Positions 1-9,184 of a stretch of DNA of 64,000 nt are shown piece by piece (the stretch's first letter is position 1; each line of letters begins with the position of its first letter). The notes under the pieces are model-generated. The model did no database searches and was not told the origin of the DNA. It saw only the letters and a list, made by a program, of their open reading frames with translations. This DNA is from Psychrobacter immobilis (GTDB lineage Bacteria; Pseudomonadota; Gammaproteobacteria; Pseudomonadales; Moraxellaceae): positions 310,001 through 374,000 of the forward strand of contig NZ_CAJGZJ010000001.1 in NCBI RefSeq assembly GCF_904846225.1, written 5' to 3'. Both the position numbers and the translations under genes were made by a program.

Positions 1-285
1 GCTATTCATATGTGCGGCGCGGCGTGTCAGTAGTAGTTTAGGATGGCGTTCATGAGTGATAGCCACCAGTATTGATGCATCTGCAATCGGTGTCTGATAT
101 AGGCTATCTAAAATTCGCGCACTATGAGAGGTATCATAAGCGTTATATAACGCTGGACTGGTAACTGCATTTAACGTCTCACATTGTATCCGCTCAGCCA
201 ATTTTCTGAGCGTTGGATAACGAATAAACGTTGGCACAGCGACTGACAATTCATCAAAAATTATAGACTGTGTGGGAAGTAACAT
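1..285 (-). CDS. NUDIX hydrolase, CoA diphosphatase-like (N-terminal part, cut by window edge)
   Basis: The reverse strand is open from an ATG at 285 to the window edge, giving 95 codons. The last visible residues read LLLTRRAAHMNS. That is the lead-in to the NUDIX box of the CoA pyrophosphatase (NudL/PCD1-like) family, where the next residues are normally HAGEVAFPGG. Members hydrolyse CoA or acyl-CoA to phosphopantetheine and 3',5'-ADP. The catalytic box itself lies outside the window, so the substrate is inferred from the RRAAHM stretch only. The gene is divergent from the zinc-ribbon NUDIX gene at 703. Confidence 0.75.
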   Translation of the reverse strand, partial: MLLPTQSIIFDELSVAVPTFIRYPTLRKLAERIQCETLNAVTSPALYNAYDTSHSARILDSLYQTPIADASILVAITHERHPKLLLTRRAAHMNS

Positions 286-702
286 TATAATTGCCCTGTA
301 TTTTTATCAGTGTTCCATCTCAACACGATAGGCTTTGCATAAATAAAATCTCAAAAAATAAAACGTATCGTGAGTCAAATATCTAAATTTATCAAATTTT
401 ATTTAGTATGTGTTGATAGTCAAGCCTAGCGCAAACTGGCGACGACTGCCTACACTTTATGTGACTGAGCTGCTCTATAAGTTGCTCTCACCATTGCACT
501 GTAAAACATAAATCACTAATATCGCAAAAATGTGCTGTTTTTGTCATCTATGTCAGTACGCTCAGAATTTGTGTTATCTTAAGATTAAAACCTATTGTTA
601 GATAAAAGACCAATAGGCTGTCGTCATACTATTACTATAGAACGAAAACGATTATTCTCAAAATAACCCCATTCTCATTTGTCATTACATAAGGCAGCTT
701 AT
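286..702. other. Divergent intergenic region between two NUDIX genes
   Basis: This 417-bp AT-rich spacer must hold the promoters of both divergent genes. I see no long inverted repeat, mobile-element end or convincing small ORF in it. Confidence 0.5.
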
Positions 703-1266
703 ATGAGCTATTGTCTACAATGCGGTCATGAAGTAGAACGTAAAATACCACCCACGGATAATGCGCCACGTTTGGTGTGCCCAAATTGTCATTATATTCA
801 CTATGAAAACCCAAAGGTGATTTGTGGTTCACTCGTCATTCATGAAAACCGAGTGCTGCTCTGTCGCCGTGCTATTGAACCGCAGTACGGGCTATGGACT
901 CTGCCAGCCGGTTTTATGGAAAATGGCGAAACGATGGCTGAAGGTGCGGCGCGTGAGAGCTATGAAGAGGCAGAAGCTGTCGTGATCAATCCTCAGTTAT
1001 ATTGCCTATATGACATTCCTGATATCAGTCAAATCTATAGTATCTACATAGCAGAGTTAAAAGACGGCGCTTATGGTATTGGCTCTGAAAGTCTTGACTG
1101 TGCTTTATTTGCTGAAGAGGATATTCCATGGGATAAAATTGCTTTTGAAGCGGTGCGTCGTACCTTAAAAAGCTATTTTGAAGACCGTCAGCATCTCGGC
1201 AGTCATGATCAATTTCCGATTCATCAAGATTATATCGGCAAAGACCAAAGTATTAAACGCTACTAA
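703..1266 (+). CDS. Zinc-ribbon NUDIX hydrolase (ADP-ribose pyrophosphatase-like)
   Basis: The 187-residue protein starts with a zinc ribbon (MSYCLQCG near residues 1-8, then CPNC near 27-30). A NUDIX domain follows, with LPAGFMENGE leading into RESYEEAEA. The box fits GX5EX7REUXEEXGU except that the penultimate Gly is Glu, which is common in the COG1051-like zinc-ribbon subgroup. Members hydrolyse nucleoside diphosphates linked to another moiety, typically ADP-ribose or NADH, in the cytoplasm. A TTG lies eight codons upstream, but the ATG at 703 with AAGG about 9 nt before it fits the family start better. A hairpin repeat and a bidirectional terminator follow. Confidence 0.85.
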   Translation: MSYCLQCGHEVERKIPPTDNAPRLVCPNCHYIHYENPKVICGSLVIHENRVLLCRRAIEPQYGLWTLPAGFMENGETMAEGAARESYEEAEAVVINPQLYCLYDIPDISQIYSIYIAELKDGAYGIGSESLDCALFAEEDIPWDKIAFEAVRRTLKSYFEDRQHLGSHDQFPIHQDYIGKDQSIKRY

Positions 1267-1334
1267 AATGATTAAATACGACTAAAAAAACGCTTTGCAA
1301 CACTATTATCAAAACACCCTAAAAACACTACGGC

Positions 1335-1406
1335 ACTGCTGATATCAATTTTTCTTGCTTGCTGTGCCTGCGCAGACAGAGGCTGCAAAAAATTGATATC
1401 AGCAGT
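1335..1406 (+). repeat. Palindromic hairpin repeat, family A core, copy 1 (GATATC stem)
   Basis: A near-perfect stem (ACTGCTGATATCAATTTTT pairing with AAAAATTGATATCAGCAGT) encloses the constant loop GCTGTGCCTGCGCAGACAG. The same core recurs at 8434-8505. The flanks are also shared: CCTAAAAACNCTACGG on one side and a CGTGATGT-TCGA stretch on the other match the flanks of the 8434 copy in reverse, so the full element is longer than the core. No coding potential is seen. Confidence 0.9.
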
Positions 1407-1467
1407 GCGTGATGTATCGATCTTACTTTTCAATAACTGTAGCTATCAAGAATGACTATCAAAAATA

Positions 1468-1513
1468 AAACCGCCGCTTTCATTTCGAATAATGAAAGCG
1501 GCGGTTTTTTATA
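1468..1513. terminator. Bidirectional intrinsic terminator
   Basis: AAACCGCCGCTTTCATT pairs with AATGAAAGCGGCGGTTT around a six-base loop, with A-rich and T-rich tracts on either side. It lies between the converging NUDIX gene (plus) and M16C protease (minus) and can serve both. Confidence 0.9.
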
Positions 1514-1542
1514 TCGCAGTTAAGTTATTAAACTTTCATTGA

Positions 1543-4500
1543 TTAGCTCTTAATTTTACAAACTTTAAAGCCAAGCTCTTTCACCTTGCTTTCTTTATCA
1601 TACGGCGCTAAGACCGCACGCACGTGTTTTTGACCTTGCAAGTACTGTTTCGCCACACGCTGTAAGTCTGCAACCGTCACGGCTAAAATTGCCGCTCGCA
1701 TTTTACGCTGCCAATCAACACCGCGATGATGCAAGTTAGCAAAGCAGGCTTTGATTGCCTCGCCCGCTGGAGAGCCTGGCTTATCCATACCTGAAACGAT
1801 ACCTAGAATGGCTTCTTCTAGCTGCTCATCCGTTTGCGGCTCATTTAATAGCCACTCAATACTGGCATCAAAGTGAGCAAAGGTTTCTGTACATTGTGGA
1901 TCACGGTAGCTAAAGAACTTGAACGCACAAGCATTGGCATCATAACCTGCACCGCCGCCATAAGCACCGCCGCGCTCACGAATGGCACTATGTAAATAAC
2001 CATTACGCAGATAGGGCGCTAGCACCATCAACGCAGCAGTATCAGGATGGTCAGCGGCAGGCACGGTATAAGCGCTGGCGTTGTGATAAACGTTGGTCGG
2101 AACCAGCCATGCTAAATCTTCAACATCGATTGTCACATTTTTAATATCAGTGTCATTCTCTTCTGCTTTTGCAGCCTCTTTTTCGCCGTTGAGAGCCAAA
2201 TCAAGCTGTAGATCTACAAACTCACGCGGGATATTGGCATCAATATCACTATTAGAGTTAGTTAGCTTTTCAGCAAGCGCTGGCGCACGACTGTCTTTCC
2301 AGTTGTCCACAATTAAGTTGCTGAGACGCTCAGTTTGCTCAGCTTCACAGATAATAACGGCATGTTTAGGCAAGCTAACCAGACGTTGATGTAAGTCCAT
2401 CAAGCCAGTTGCCAGCTGATCCCATTGCGTATCATCCGTGCTAGCATAGGTTAAAAAGTCTTTTAGTGCATTGAGTGCAGGCAGACCGCTACGTACATAT
2501 TCTAGCTGCGCTTGACGACTCATGCCGCGACTGGCGGTTTGCATCGCATATGAATGCCCAGAACCCGCTAGGTTTGATTGCCAGCCAGCTTGGCGCTGCT
2601 GCAAAATCTCTTTAATGCGGTCATGCTCAGTGAAGATACTGTGCTCCATGACTTCTTTGAGCAAATCAATCGCTTCAGGCTTACGGTTAAGCGCGCGCGT
2701 TGCCACCACAAAGTAGCTGCTAATAGACTGGCTATCATCGATATTGGTACGTTGGCTGATACGCGCCGTCACACCTGATGAATGCGCCGCTTGCTTGGCT
2801 TGCATTTCGTGAGCGCTCAGCGAATCGGTACCCAACTCTGATAGCAGGCTCAGATAGATTGGCAGTAATGGATGATTAATGACGTCGTTAACGGGTAACT
2901 GGTCATTTTTGTTTCCACCAATCGCATCGGTCAATGGTACGATTACTTGATAATAATAGATACCATTGGTGCCTGCTTCATATTCAAATAAGGTGCTGTC
3001 TTGTCCACTTAAGCGTACCGTTTTTTGCGTGCCTTGTTTAAAGCTAATGTCCGTTGGTACATCTTCTAAACCAACTTTTGGCAATAAGCTTAAATCATCA
3101 GGTGCAGCTTGGCGCGCGGCCAAGTCCAACGCTTGCTTATGTAAAATATCTTTATCATCAGCCGTCAAATCCATCGCGATAGTGTCCAGACGAATTTGCT
3201 CTGCTGCGGCAAGAAGCGCTGATTTTTCACTGTCTGGTGTCAAGGTAACGCGTACACGGTGGTTATTTTCAATCAAGTGTTTTTTGATTAAATTGGGCAG
3301 CCACTGCTTATCCTGAACTTGTTCACGTAACCATTGCAAGTGCTCATCAACTTCCCACACATCGATAGGATTGCCATCATGAATAGCAGTACTAAAGCCC
3401 TCTAGCATCAAGTTCAAACCATAAGGCATGCTGTCGCCACCGATATGACGTTGATCAATTTCTATCTGATGCAAAATAGTTTCGATGGTCTCATCATCGA
3501 CAGGTTTGCTCGCCACTTCAGTCAGCAAATCTATAATACCCTGCTCGACCGCTTCAGCATGCTCAGGGTTTGAGCCACGCAAGCCGGTATAAAACACCAT
3601 TTCATAATGGCTATCATCAAGCCCCAATAGTGGGCTTGGTGCTTTACCTAACGGATGACTGTCAAGATAAGCGCGCAGCGGCGAACCGGCATGTTCGACC
3701 AGTACACCTTCTAACAAACGCAACGCCAAGCGCTGTTTTGGATCGGTGATAGACGGCAACAACCAAGCAACCACATGGTGCGTTTGATCTGGACCCGCTT
3801 CGTCGGCGGTATAAGTGTCAGTTGCGCTAATCGGCGCAGAGAAGCGCTGCTCTGGACGCGATACGTGCTTTTTACCTGCTTCAAATTGGATTAAGGCATC
3901 TTCATGAATTTTCACCTGCGTTTGGGCAACTGGGATATTACCAAAACTCATAATAACGCTGTTCGACGGATGGTAATGGCTTTGGTGAAAGTCAACCAAC
4001 TCGGTGTGCGTTAAGTCTGGAATCTGAGCAGGATCGCCACCTGAATTATAATGATAAGTGGTCGTTGGAAATAAATGATGGGCAACGGCATGATATAGCT
4101 GATCAATTTCGCCACTCATCGCGCCTTTCATCTCATTAAATACAATCCCTTTAAACTGTGGCTTGTCGTCGCTATCCAGCTCAACACGGATGCCTTCTTG
4201 GGCAAAATCAAGCGGATGAATATTGGGGAAAAATGACGCGTCAAGATAAACCGCCAATAGATTAAAGTAATCGTTTTTGTTTTGTGTCGCATACGGATAT
4301 GCCGTCCAATCAGCGGCGGTCATCGCATTCATAAAAGTATTGAGCGAGCGCTTAATCATCGAAAAAAACGGATCACGTACTGGAAACTTCTCAGAACCAC
4401 ACAAGGCCACGTGCTCTAAAATATGCGCCTCGCCTTTTGAATCCATAGGCTGAGTACGAAAGCCCACCAAAAAAGCATTTTCGTCACTTGGGTGTGCCAA

Positions 4501-4635
4501 ATGGTAATGCATCGCGCCCGTTTTGACATGCTGACTGATCAACACATCCATCGAAAGCGCGTCAATATGGCGATGCTCAATCAGCTCAAACGCTGGATGC
4601 AAGGTTAAGTCAGCAGTAAATAGCGTGTCAGTCAT
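1543..4635 (-). CDS. M16C insulinase-family metallopeptidase (PreP-like)
   Basis: At 1030 residues this has the length of the M16C presequence-protease group, with four M16 half-domains. The inverted zinc motif HILEH is at residues 71-75, and the expected downstream glutamate lies in GIVFNEMKGAMSGE near residue 165. A conserved C-terminal half follows (ERGGAYGGGAGYDANA near 900). The bacterial family degrades peptides in an ATP-independent chamber. I see no signal peptide, so a cytoplasmic site is likely. The start at 4635 is supported by AAGGAAG about 6 nt upstream. It has no operon partner. Confidence 0.9.
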   Translation of the reverse strand: MTDTLFTADLTLHPAFELIEHRHIDALSMDVLISQHVKTGAMHYHLAHPSDENAFLVGFRTQPMDSKGEAHILEHVALCGSEKFPVRDPFFSMIKRSLNTFMNAMTAADWTAYPYATQNKNDYFNLLAVYLDASFFPNIHPLDFAQEGIRVELDSDDKPQFKGIVFNEMKGAMSGEIDQLYHAVAHHLFPTTTYHYNSGGDPAQIPDLTHTELVDFHQSHYHPSNSVIMSFGNIPVAQTQVKIHEDALIQFEAGKKHVSRPEQRFSAPISATDTYTADEAGPDQTHHVVAWLLPSITDPKQRLALRLLEGVLVEHAGSPLRAYLDSHPLGKAPSPLLGLDDSHYEMVFYTGLRGSNPEHAEAVEQGIIDLLTEVASKPVDDETIETILHQIEIDQRHIGGDSMPYGLNLMLEGFSTAIHDGNPIDVWEVDEHLQWLREQVQDKQWLPNLIKKHLIENNHRVRVTLTPDSEKSALLAAAEQIRLDTIAMDLTADDKDILHKQALDLAARQAAPDDLSLLPKVGLEDVPTDISFKQGTQKTVRLSGQDSTLFEYEAGTNGIYYYQVIVPLTDAIGGNKNDQLPVNDVINHPLLPIYLSLLSELGTDSLSAHEMQAKQAAHSSGVTARISQRTNIDDSQSISSYFVVATRALNRKPEAIDLLKEVMEHSIFTEHDRIKEILQQRQAGWQSNLAGSGHSYAMQTASRGMSRQAQLEYVRSGLPALNALKDFLTYASTDDTQWDQLATGLMDLHQRLVSLPKHAVIICEAEQTERLSNLIVDNWKDSRAPALAEKLTNSNSDIDANIPREFVDLQLDLALNGEKEAAKAEENDTDIKNVTIDVEDLAWLVPTNVYHNASAYTVPAADHPDTAALMVLAPYLRNGYLHSAIRERGGAYGGGAGYDANACAFKFFSYRDPQCTETFAHFDASIEWLLNEPQTDEQLEEAILGIVSGMDKPGSPAGEAIKACFANLHHRGVDWQRKMRAAILAVTVADLQRVAKQYLQGQKHVRAVLAPYDKESKVKELGFKVCKIKS

Positions 4636-5023
4636 AGTCTTCCTTATAAAGCGTTTTAACCCAGTAAATATTAGTGTGACGCTGCATTAAAAATCGCACG
4701 TCGTGTGGCTTACTTGGATCAAAACCAATAATGAATAAAAATAGTAAGTATAAAATAAGCCGTGTTATCAGTCATCGATAGCAATCGATGCAGACAGACC
4801 TTTTGGATAATTTTTGGTTTGGGTAATTTTGGGTAGAATTCGTATTCAATGGCTACCTATTTTATGGCAGTGCTTCATCAATCAATAGGAATTTGCCTAA
4901 CGATATTAGATGGGGCTAAGCGTTCGATAAGTCAAGATGCACTATAAAAGATAAGACATAAAGACTCAATCCCAAACTAGCCACACCTTTAAATCAAGGT
5001 GCTTACACTCAATGAACTTAGTT
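4636..5023. other. Non-coding stretch upstream of the M16C gene
   Basis: This spacer carries the start region of the leftward protease gene. It has no ORF worth calling and no inverted repeat until the element at 5024. Confidence 0.4.
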
Positions 5024-5354
5024 TAGGGCATGTTTGAGTATTCACAAATAGGCACTGCTGATGGCTAAAATAGCGCCAGACAAGGAGCAAGTCGACGATA
5101 ATGTTAATACCTTAGCGAGACTTGTAACGTAGTATGGGGCAATTTTAGCATCAGCCCTGAGGACGGAGTAAGCAAAGTACTGCTTTGCCCGTCCGCAAGA
5201 CAAGAGCTATGCTCGCAGTGAGGACAGAACTCTTTTTTGCCGCTTCATTGTTAAAAAAAGACGCTTAGAATGACTAAACTTACGATTTTTAACGTCGAAT
5301 CGCCCAAAAAATAGTCTCTGTCAGTGCCATGGTTGAAGGATCAAACACGCCCTA
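5024..5354. mobile_element. Putative 331-bp non-autonomous element (MITE or IS remnant), TIR TAGGGCRTGTTTGA
   Basis: The left end reads TAGGGCATGTTTGAG and the right end is TCAAACACGCCCTA, an inverted repeat with one mismatch. The interior shows no transposase ORF. The outer bases TAGGGCRTGT are shared with the 173-bp family at 24987, 31699 and 52690, so related transposases may mobilise both. It ends 173 bp before uspA, and an in-frame extension of uspA into it is probably spurious. Confidence 0.6.
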
Positions 5355-5527
5355 ATTATAATCAAACCCCTATAAATCCGCTACATCGTCACCTCCGCTT
5401 GATGTACTACTTATACTATCTGTGCGTGGCTTCCTTGTATCGAAATTATTCGGATTCGACTATATGTTACTTAACAGCAGGCATTAGTAATGCTATAGTT
5501 ATAATCATCTGTCACAAGGAGCCGCTC

Positions 5528-5989
5528 ATGAGTTATCAACATATTTTATTGGTTACCGACCTAATGTCCGATGCCGATATAGTCGCCCAAAAAGCCAAAC
5601 GTATCGTCGAAAACCGTCCTAACTCCAAACTATCGGTATTGCATATTGTAAAAGATACCATGGTTGGTTTCGGCTATGAGCTGGTGCCAGCCTCGAGCTT
5701 GTACGATCAGATTGATGATGAACGTTGCCAAGAAGCACGTGCTAAGCTGGCGCAGTTTTTGGAGCGTAACGAGTTACAAGCGGTTAACTCCGAAGTGACT
5801 ACTGCCATCTCTAGCAGCGAAGGTATCGTCAATTATTGCCACAAGCATGAGGTTGATTTATTGGTCATCGGTCGTCATAACCGTCATGGCATTGCAGCAT
5901 GGCTAAGCGGCGCTACTGCAGACAATATCCTGCCAAATGTACCTTGTGATAGCTTAGTGGTTAGACTCGATAAATCAGTCGAAAAGTAG
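5528..5989 (+). CDS. Universal stress protein, UspA family
   Basis: The 153-residue protein begins MSYQHILLVTDLMSD, the usual UspA beta-1 and loop. It has the nucleotide-binding-type segment VIGRHNRHGIAAWLSGATADN near residues 116-136, and ends VPCDSLVVRL. UspA proteins are small cytoplasmic dimers that aid stress survival. The ATG at 5528 follows AGGAGCCGCTC, a strong ribosome-binding site. The reading frame stays open upstream to about 5324, but that extension runs into the repeat element and does not resemble UspA. The gene is monocistronic with its own terminator. Confidence 0.92.
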   Translation: MSYQHILLVTDLMSDADIVAQKAKRIVENRPNSKLSVLHIVKDTMVGFGYELVPASSLYDQIDDERCQEARAKLAQFLERNELQAVNSEVTTAISSSEGIVNYCHKHEVDLLVIGRHNRHGIAAWLSGATADNILPNVPCDSLVVRLDKSVEK

Positions 5990-6018
5990 CTTAGTCATTT
6001 AATCAAAATGGTACCTTT

Positions 6019-6060
6019 AAAAAGCGTCCTATAGCAAGTTGCTATAGGACGCTTTTTATT
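6019..6060. terminator. Intrinsic terminator after uspA
   Basis: AAGCGTCCTATAGCAA pairs with TTGCTATAGGACGCTT with a tight loop and a T-run on the plus strand. An A-run on the other side makes it usable for the convergent LysR gene too. Confidence 0.9.
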
Positions 6061-6075
6061 ATATGTCCTTAATCA

Positions 6076-7011
6076 TTATTCTTCTGTCAAAATATCAATG
6101 AAAGTCTGCCAAATGGCATTTTGATGACGAGCCTTATGCCAGACCAACCACCATGTCCGCGATAGATCGATACCCACCACCTTTACTTGTAGTAATTTTT
6201 CTGATGCCAGCTCTGTCTCGATAACATGCTGCGATAGGCAGCCAAGACCGATATCTGCCATTACCATGTGCTTGATCGCCTCTGATTGTTGAATCGCCAT
6301 CACCACTTCTGCGTTGGGTAAATACTTGAGCAATTGCTCGTCGATAATCTGCCGAGTACCCGATCCCGCTTCACGAACCAATAGCGGCAGCTGCGCCAGT
6401 TGTTCAACATTAAGCTCATAGCAGTTATCAGCGTCGTTATACGCTGCCATATTTGTCAGCCACTGACTATCACGCTTGGCAAAAATCATCAAAGTATCGG
6501 TTCGCCAAGCCCGTTGCTCAATCGCTTTCATATCTGTCGGACGCGGCATCCCTTCTACTAACGCAATATCAATATTTAACTGCTCAACCTCACTGACCAC
6601 TTCTTGAGTATTGGCAATATACATATCCACATTGGCATCTGGTAATACTTTATATAGCTTAGCGAGCAGCGGCGGCAGTACATAATTGCCAATAGTGGTG
6701 CTTGCACCAATAGTAATTTGCCCTGCTTGGTGCTTGTGATAATGCTCCAGCGTCAACGCTTGACCCAAAATCGCTTGCGCCTGCACATAGATAGGATGGG
6801 CATTGGGATGTTGATTGAGCCTGCGCCCGACGCGCTCAAACAATGGCATTTGTAGTCTAGATTCCAACTCAGTCAAGGCGCTACTAACCGCCGATTGCGA
6901 TAAGTGCAACGCCTCGCTGGCTCGACTGGTGCTACCCGTCTGGTAAATACTGACAAAGACAGATAACTGTTTAAGCGTAATTTTCGGTAGTGTCTGCACA
7001 GCTTTCTTCAT
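6076..7011 (-). CDS. LysR-type transcriptional regulator (YeiE/CysB-like)
   Basis: The 311-residue protein has an N-terminal winged helix-turn-helix at about residues 12-70 (LKQLSVFVSIYQTGSTSRAS, then LHLSQSAVSSALTELESRL). A two-lobed substrate-binding domain follows (TIGASTTIGNYVLPPLLAKL; GSGTRQIIDEQL). It is divergent from a YeiH-type exporter. In enterobacteria the pair yeiE-yeiH has the same layout, so it probably controls the exporter. The effector is unknown. Confidence 0.9.
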   Translation of the reverse strand: MKKAVQTLPKITLKQLSVFVSIYQTGSTSRASEALHLSQSAVSSALTELESRLQMPLFERVGRRLNQHPNAHPIYVQAQAILGQALTLEHYHKHQAGQITIGASTTIGNYVLPPLLAKLYKVLPDANVDMYIANTQEVVSEVEQLNIDIALVEGMPRPTDMKAIEQRAWRTDTLMIFAKRDSQWLTNMAAYNDADNCYELNVEQLAQLPLLVREAGSGTRQIIDEQLLKYLPNAEVVMAIQQSEAIKHMVMADIGLGCLSQHVIETELASEKLLQVKVVGIDLSRTWWLVWHKARHQNAIWQTFIDILTEE

Positions 7012-7176
7012 TTTTTTGATCCTGCCTTAATGTATTTTAATCATATATACATCATTAACCTAAAAAACTGATAGTTTCTATCTTATCAATCTGTTTTTAT
7101 TATAGATCAACCTGTCTTATACTGTCTAATCATAAGCTTATGCTTATCTCGATTATAAATGATAGGACAGCCAGTC
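7012..7176. promoter_or_regulatory. Divergent LysR/exporter control region
   Basis: This 165-bp spacer separates the LysR gene from its divergent neighbour. It contains the dyad GATAG-TTT-CTATC at 7070-7082 and the palindrome ATAAGCTTAT near 7133-7142. Both are plausible LysR contacts, but I cannot assign the T-N11-A box with confidence. Confidence 0.4.
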
Positions 7177-8259
7177 ATGCATACCTTGACCCAAACCGTT
7201 ACCAACTACTGCCCGAAGAATCGCCATCTAGTAGGACTAATGGTGGTATTTATAGGCAGCTTGTTTTGTTTATGGCTTAATATGAGCCTCGATACTTGGA
7301 CAGGTGGACGTATTGTTGGACTGTCTGCGTTAACGTTGGCTATTTTGCTTGGTATGGTACTGGGCAATACCGTTTACCCCAATGTTGCTGACCGCTTAGA
7401 TGCAGGCGTGGCTTTTGCCAAAGGTGAGATTTTACGACTTGCCATCATGTTTTATGGCTTTAAGCTGACATTGACCCAAGTATCCAGCGTGGGTATGCCT
7501 GCAGTTATGACCGATGCCCTCGTATTGACATCGACCTTTTTACTCACGTATTGGATAGGAACACGGTGGCTAAAAGTTGATAAACAGACGACGCTGTTGA
7601 TTGGTTCGGGCGCAAGTATTTGCGGAGCAGCGGCGGTGATTGCCGCAGAGCCAGTCGTCAAAGCGGAAGCGCATAAGGTGACTATCGCCGTGGCGACGGT
7701 GGTGGTTTTTGGTACTATCGCCATGCTCCTCTATCCCTTTTTGTATCATTTGGGCTGGTTGCAACCTTGGCTGAATGCCGAACAGTATGGCATTTATACT
7801 GGCTCGACCATTCATGAAGTGGCACAAGTGGTGGTCGCTGGTAATGCCATTGGTAACGAGGTTGGTGATACGGCAGTCGTCACCAAGATGATACGGGTCA
7901 TGATGCTCGCCCCTTTTTTACTGATATTGTCTTTCGCTTTAACCAAAGGCGATAACGACAATGGCAAAAAACACTCATTAATGAATCGCATTCAACAGGT
8001 CAAAGTCCCTTGGTTCGCTTTTATCTTTATTGCTATCGTAATATTACACACTTGGATACCGATGAGTGAAGGATTTGAGCGTAGCATGGTCAGGCTCGAT
8101 GATCTATTGCTAACGATGGCCATGTTTGCGCTTGGCTTGACCACCCATCTGAGTGCCATTAAACAAGCTGGCGTCAAACCACTCATTTTGGGTGCGATTA
8201 TGTTTACTTGGCTTATCGTTGGCGGCGGGTTAATTAATATTGGGATTGGTTTGATTTAG
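7177..8259 (+). CDS. YeiH-family putative sulfate exporter (UPF0324)
   Basis: The polytopic membrane protein of about 360 residues has roughly ten hydrophobic segments. It carries family signatures such as LLIGSGASICGAAAVIAAEP near residues 143-162 and YTGSTIHEVAQVVVAGNAIG near 206-225. The family is annotated as a putative sulfate exporter; the substrate is not settled. An ATG exists at 7159, but the ATG at 7177 is preceded by AGGACAG at a good distance and is preferred. The neighbouring divergent LysR gene is the likely regulator. Confidence 0.88.
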   Translation: MHTLTQTVTNYCPKNRHLVGLMVVFIGSLFCLWLNMSLDTWTGGRIVGLSALTLAILLGMVLGNTVYPNVADRLDAGVAFAKGEILRLAIMFYGFKLTLTQVSSVGMPAVMTDALVLTSTFLLTYWIGTRWLKVDKQTTLLIGSGASICGAAAVIAAEPVVKAEAHKVTIAVATVVVFGTIAMLLYPFLYHLGWLQPWLNAEQYGIYTGSTIHEVAQVVVAGNAIGNEVGDTAVVTKMIRVMMLAPFLLILSFALTKGDNDNGKKHSLMNRIQQVKVPWFAFIFIAIVILHTWIPMSEGFERSMVRLDDLLLTMAMFALGLTTHLSAIKQAGVKPLILGAIMFTWLIVGGGLINIGIGLI

Positions 8260-8288
8260 TAGATCAACCTATCTAATCCACTTCACAT

Positions 8289-8350
8289 TAGAGCGTGTCC
8301 TCAATTCAAGCGAGTGTATCTAAATGAGTTAAAAATGAGGACACGCTTTA
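8289..8350. mobile_element. Deleted copy of family B element (62 bp)
   Basis: The ends TAGAGCGTGTCCTCAATTCAAG and TGAGGACACGCTTTA match the termini of the 173-bp elements at 24987, 31699 and 52690. Nearly all of the interior is missing, leaving a compact inverted repeat just after the exporter gene. Confidence 0.75.
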
Positions 8351-8433
8351 GCTTGCTTCACATTATATATAATCAAAAAGACCTACAACTATCACCATAT
8401 TAGTCAATAAAAAGTAATATCGACACATCACGT

Positions 8434-8505
8434 ACTGCTGATATCAATTTTTTTTGCTTGCTGTGCCTGCGCAGACAGAGGCTGCAAAAAATTGATATCA
8501 GCAGT
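8434..8505 (+). repeat. Palindromic hairpin repeat, family A core, copy 2 (GATATC stem)
   Basis: It is almost identical to the core at 1335-1406, with the same stem and loop. Its flanks match those of that copy in swapped order, as expected for an element inserted in the opposite orientation. Confidence 0.9.
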
Positions 8506-8659
8506 AGCGTAGCGTTTTTAGGCCATTTTGAATATAGTTCGTAGTTATGTCTGCTCTAGAAACTGATACCAGTAATACTTGGCTTAAACTGTAAGTCTTC
8601 ACAATTATTAAAATAGTAGATTTTTACTGATATACAAAAGCTGATACTAAATCGCAGAC

Positions 8660-8695
8660 GAAAAAAAACGAACCCGAAGGTTCGCTTTTTAAACA
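8660..8695 (-). terminator. Intrinsic terminator of the cold-shock gene
   Basis: Read on the minus strand, AAGCGAACC-TTCG-GGTTCGTTTT forms a GC-rich stem closed by a UUCG-type tetraloop and followed by a long T-run, 36 bp past the cold-shock stop. Confidence 0.92.
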
Positions 8696-8730
8696 TCTAT
8701 TTATCTAGCATTCATCTATAAAAAGACGAA

Positions 8731-8940
8731 TTAGATAGCAACGATGTTATGTGCTTGTGGGCCTTTTTGGCCTTGAGTTACAGTGAACTCAACTTCTTGG
8801 CCTTCAGCCAAAGTTTTGAAACCTGAACCAGTGATTTCGCTGTAATGAGCAAAAACGTCTGCGCCAGTTTCTGGAGCGATAAAACCAAAGCCTTTAGCTT
8901 CGTTGAACCACTTAACTGTACCTTTTTGAGTATCTGACAT
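8731..8940 (-). CDS. Cold-shock protein, CspA family
   Basis: The 69-residue single cold-shock domain contains RNP1 as KGFGFI and RNP2 as VFAHY, and starts [11 protein letters not shown]. Such proteins bind single-stranded RNA and DNA and act as RNA chaperones. The RNP2 motif is usually VFVHF or VFVHY; the alanine here is a mild variant. The upstream minus-strand stretch 8941-9184 has no ORF and could be the long leader typical of cold-shock mRNAs, but that is not shown. It is monocistronic. Confidence 0.95.
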   Translation of the reverse strand: MSDTQKGTVKWFNEAKGFGFIAPETGADVFAHYSEITGSGFKTLAEGQEVEFTVTQGQKGPQAHNIVAI

Positions 8941-9184
8941 ATTGATAATCCTACTTTTTAATTTATTAATGGCCTAGTGACCGGTAACGCTTGCAAATAG
9001 CTACTGAACGATAAATATTAAAACGAAGGATTATAACTAATACTACGAGGTAATGATTTGGTGCAGAACTGCTCTTAAGCTTGAGCGTATTATAAGGGCA
9101 ACATCCGCTTATCGCAAGTCTTATCTGATATTTCATGTAACTGAAGTCAGTTTTTCACTGTTTTTGGGCATAATTGCAACGATT

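Noticed and set aside
1335-1406. The palindromic repeats as CRISPR repeats
   Set aside because: The copies are dispersed over 50 kb, are not spaced by unique spacers and there are no cas genes.
2093-3316. Open frames opposite the M16C protease gene
   Set aside because: They are antisense to a strongly conserved gene and have no family resemblance or ribosome site.
5324-5527. N-terminal extension of the uspA frame
   Set aside because: It begins inside the 331-bp repeat, does not resemble UspA, and a strong ribosome site precedes the ATG at 5528.
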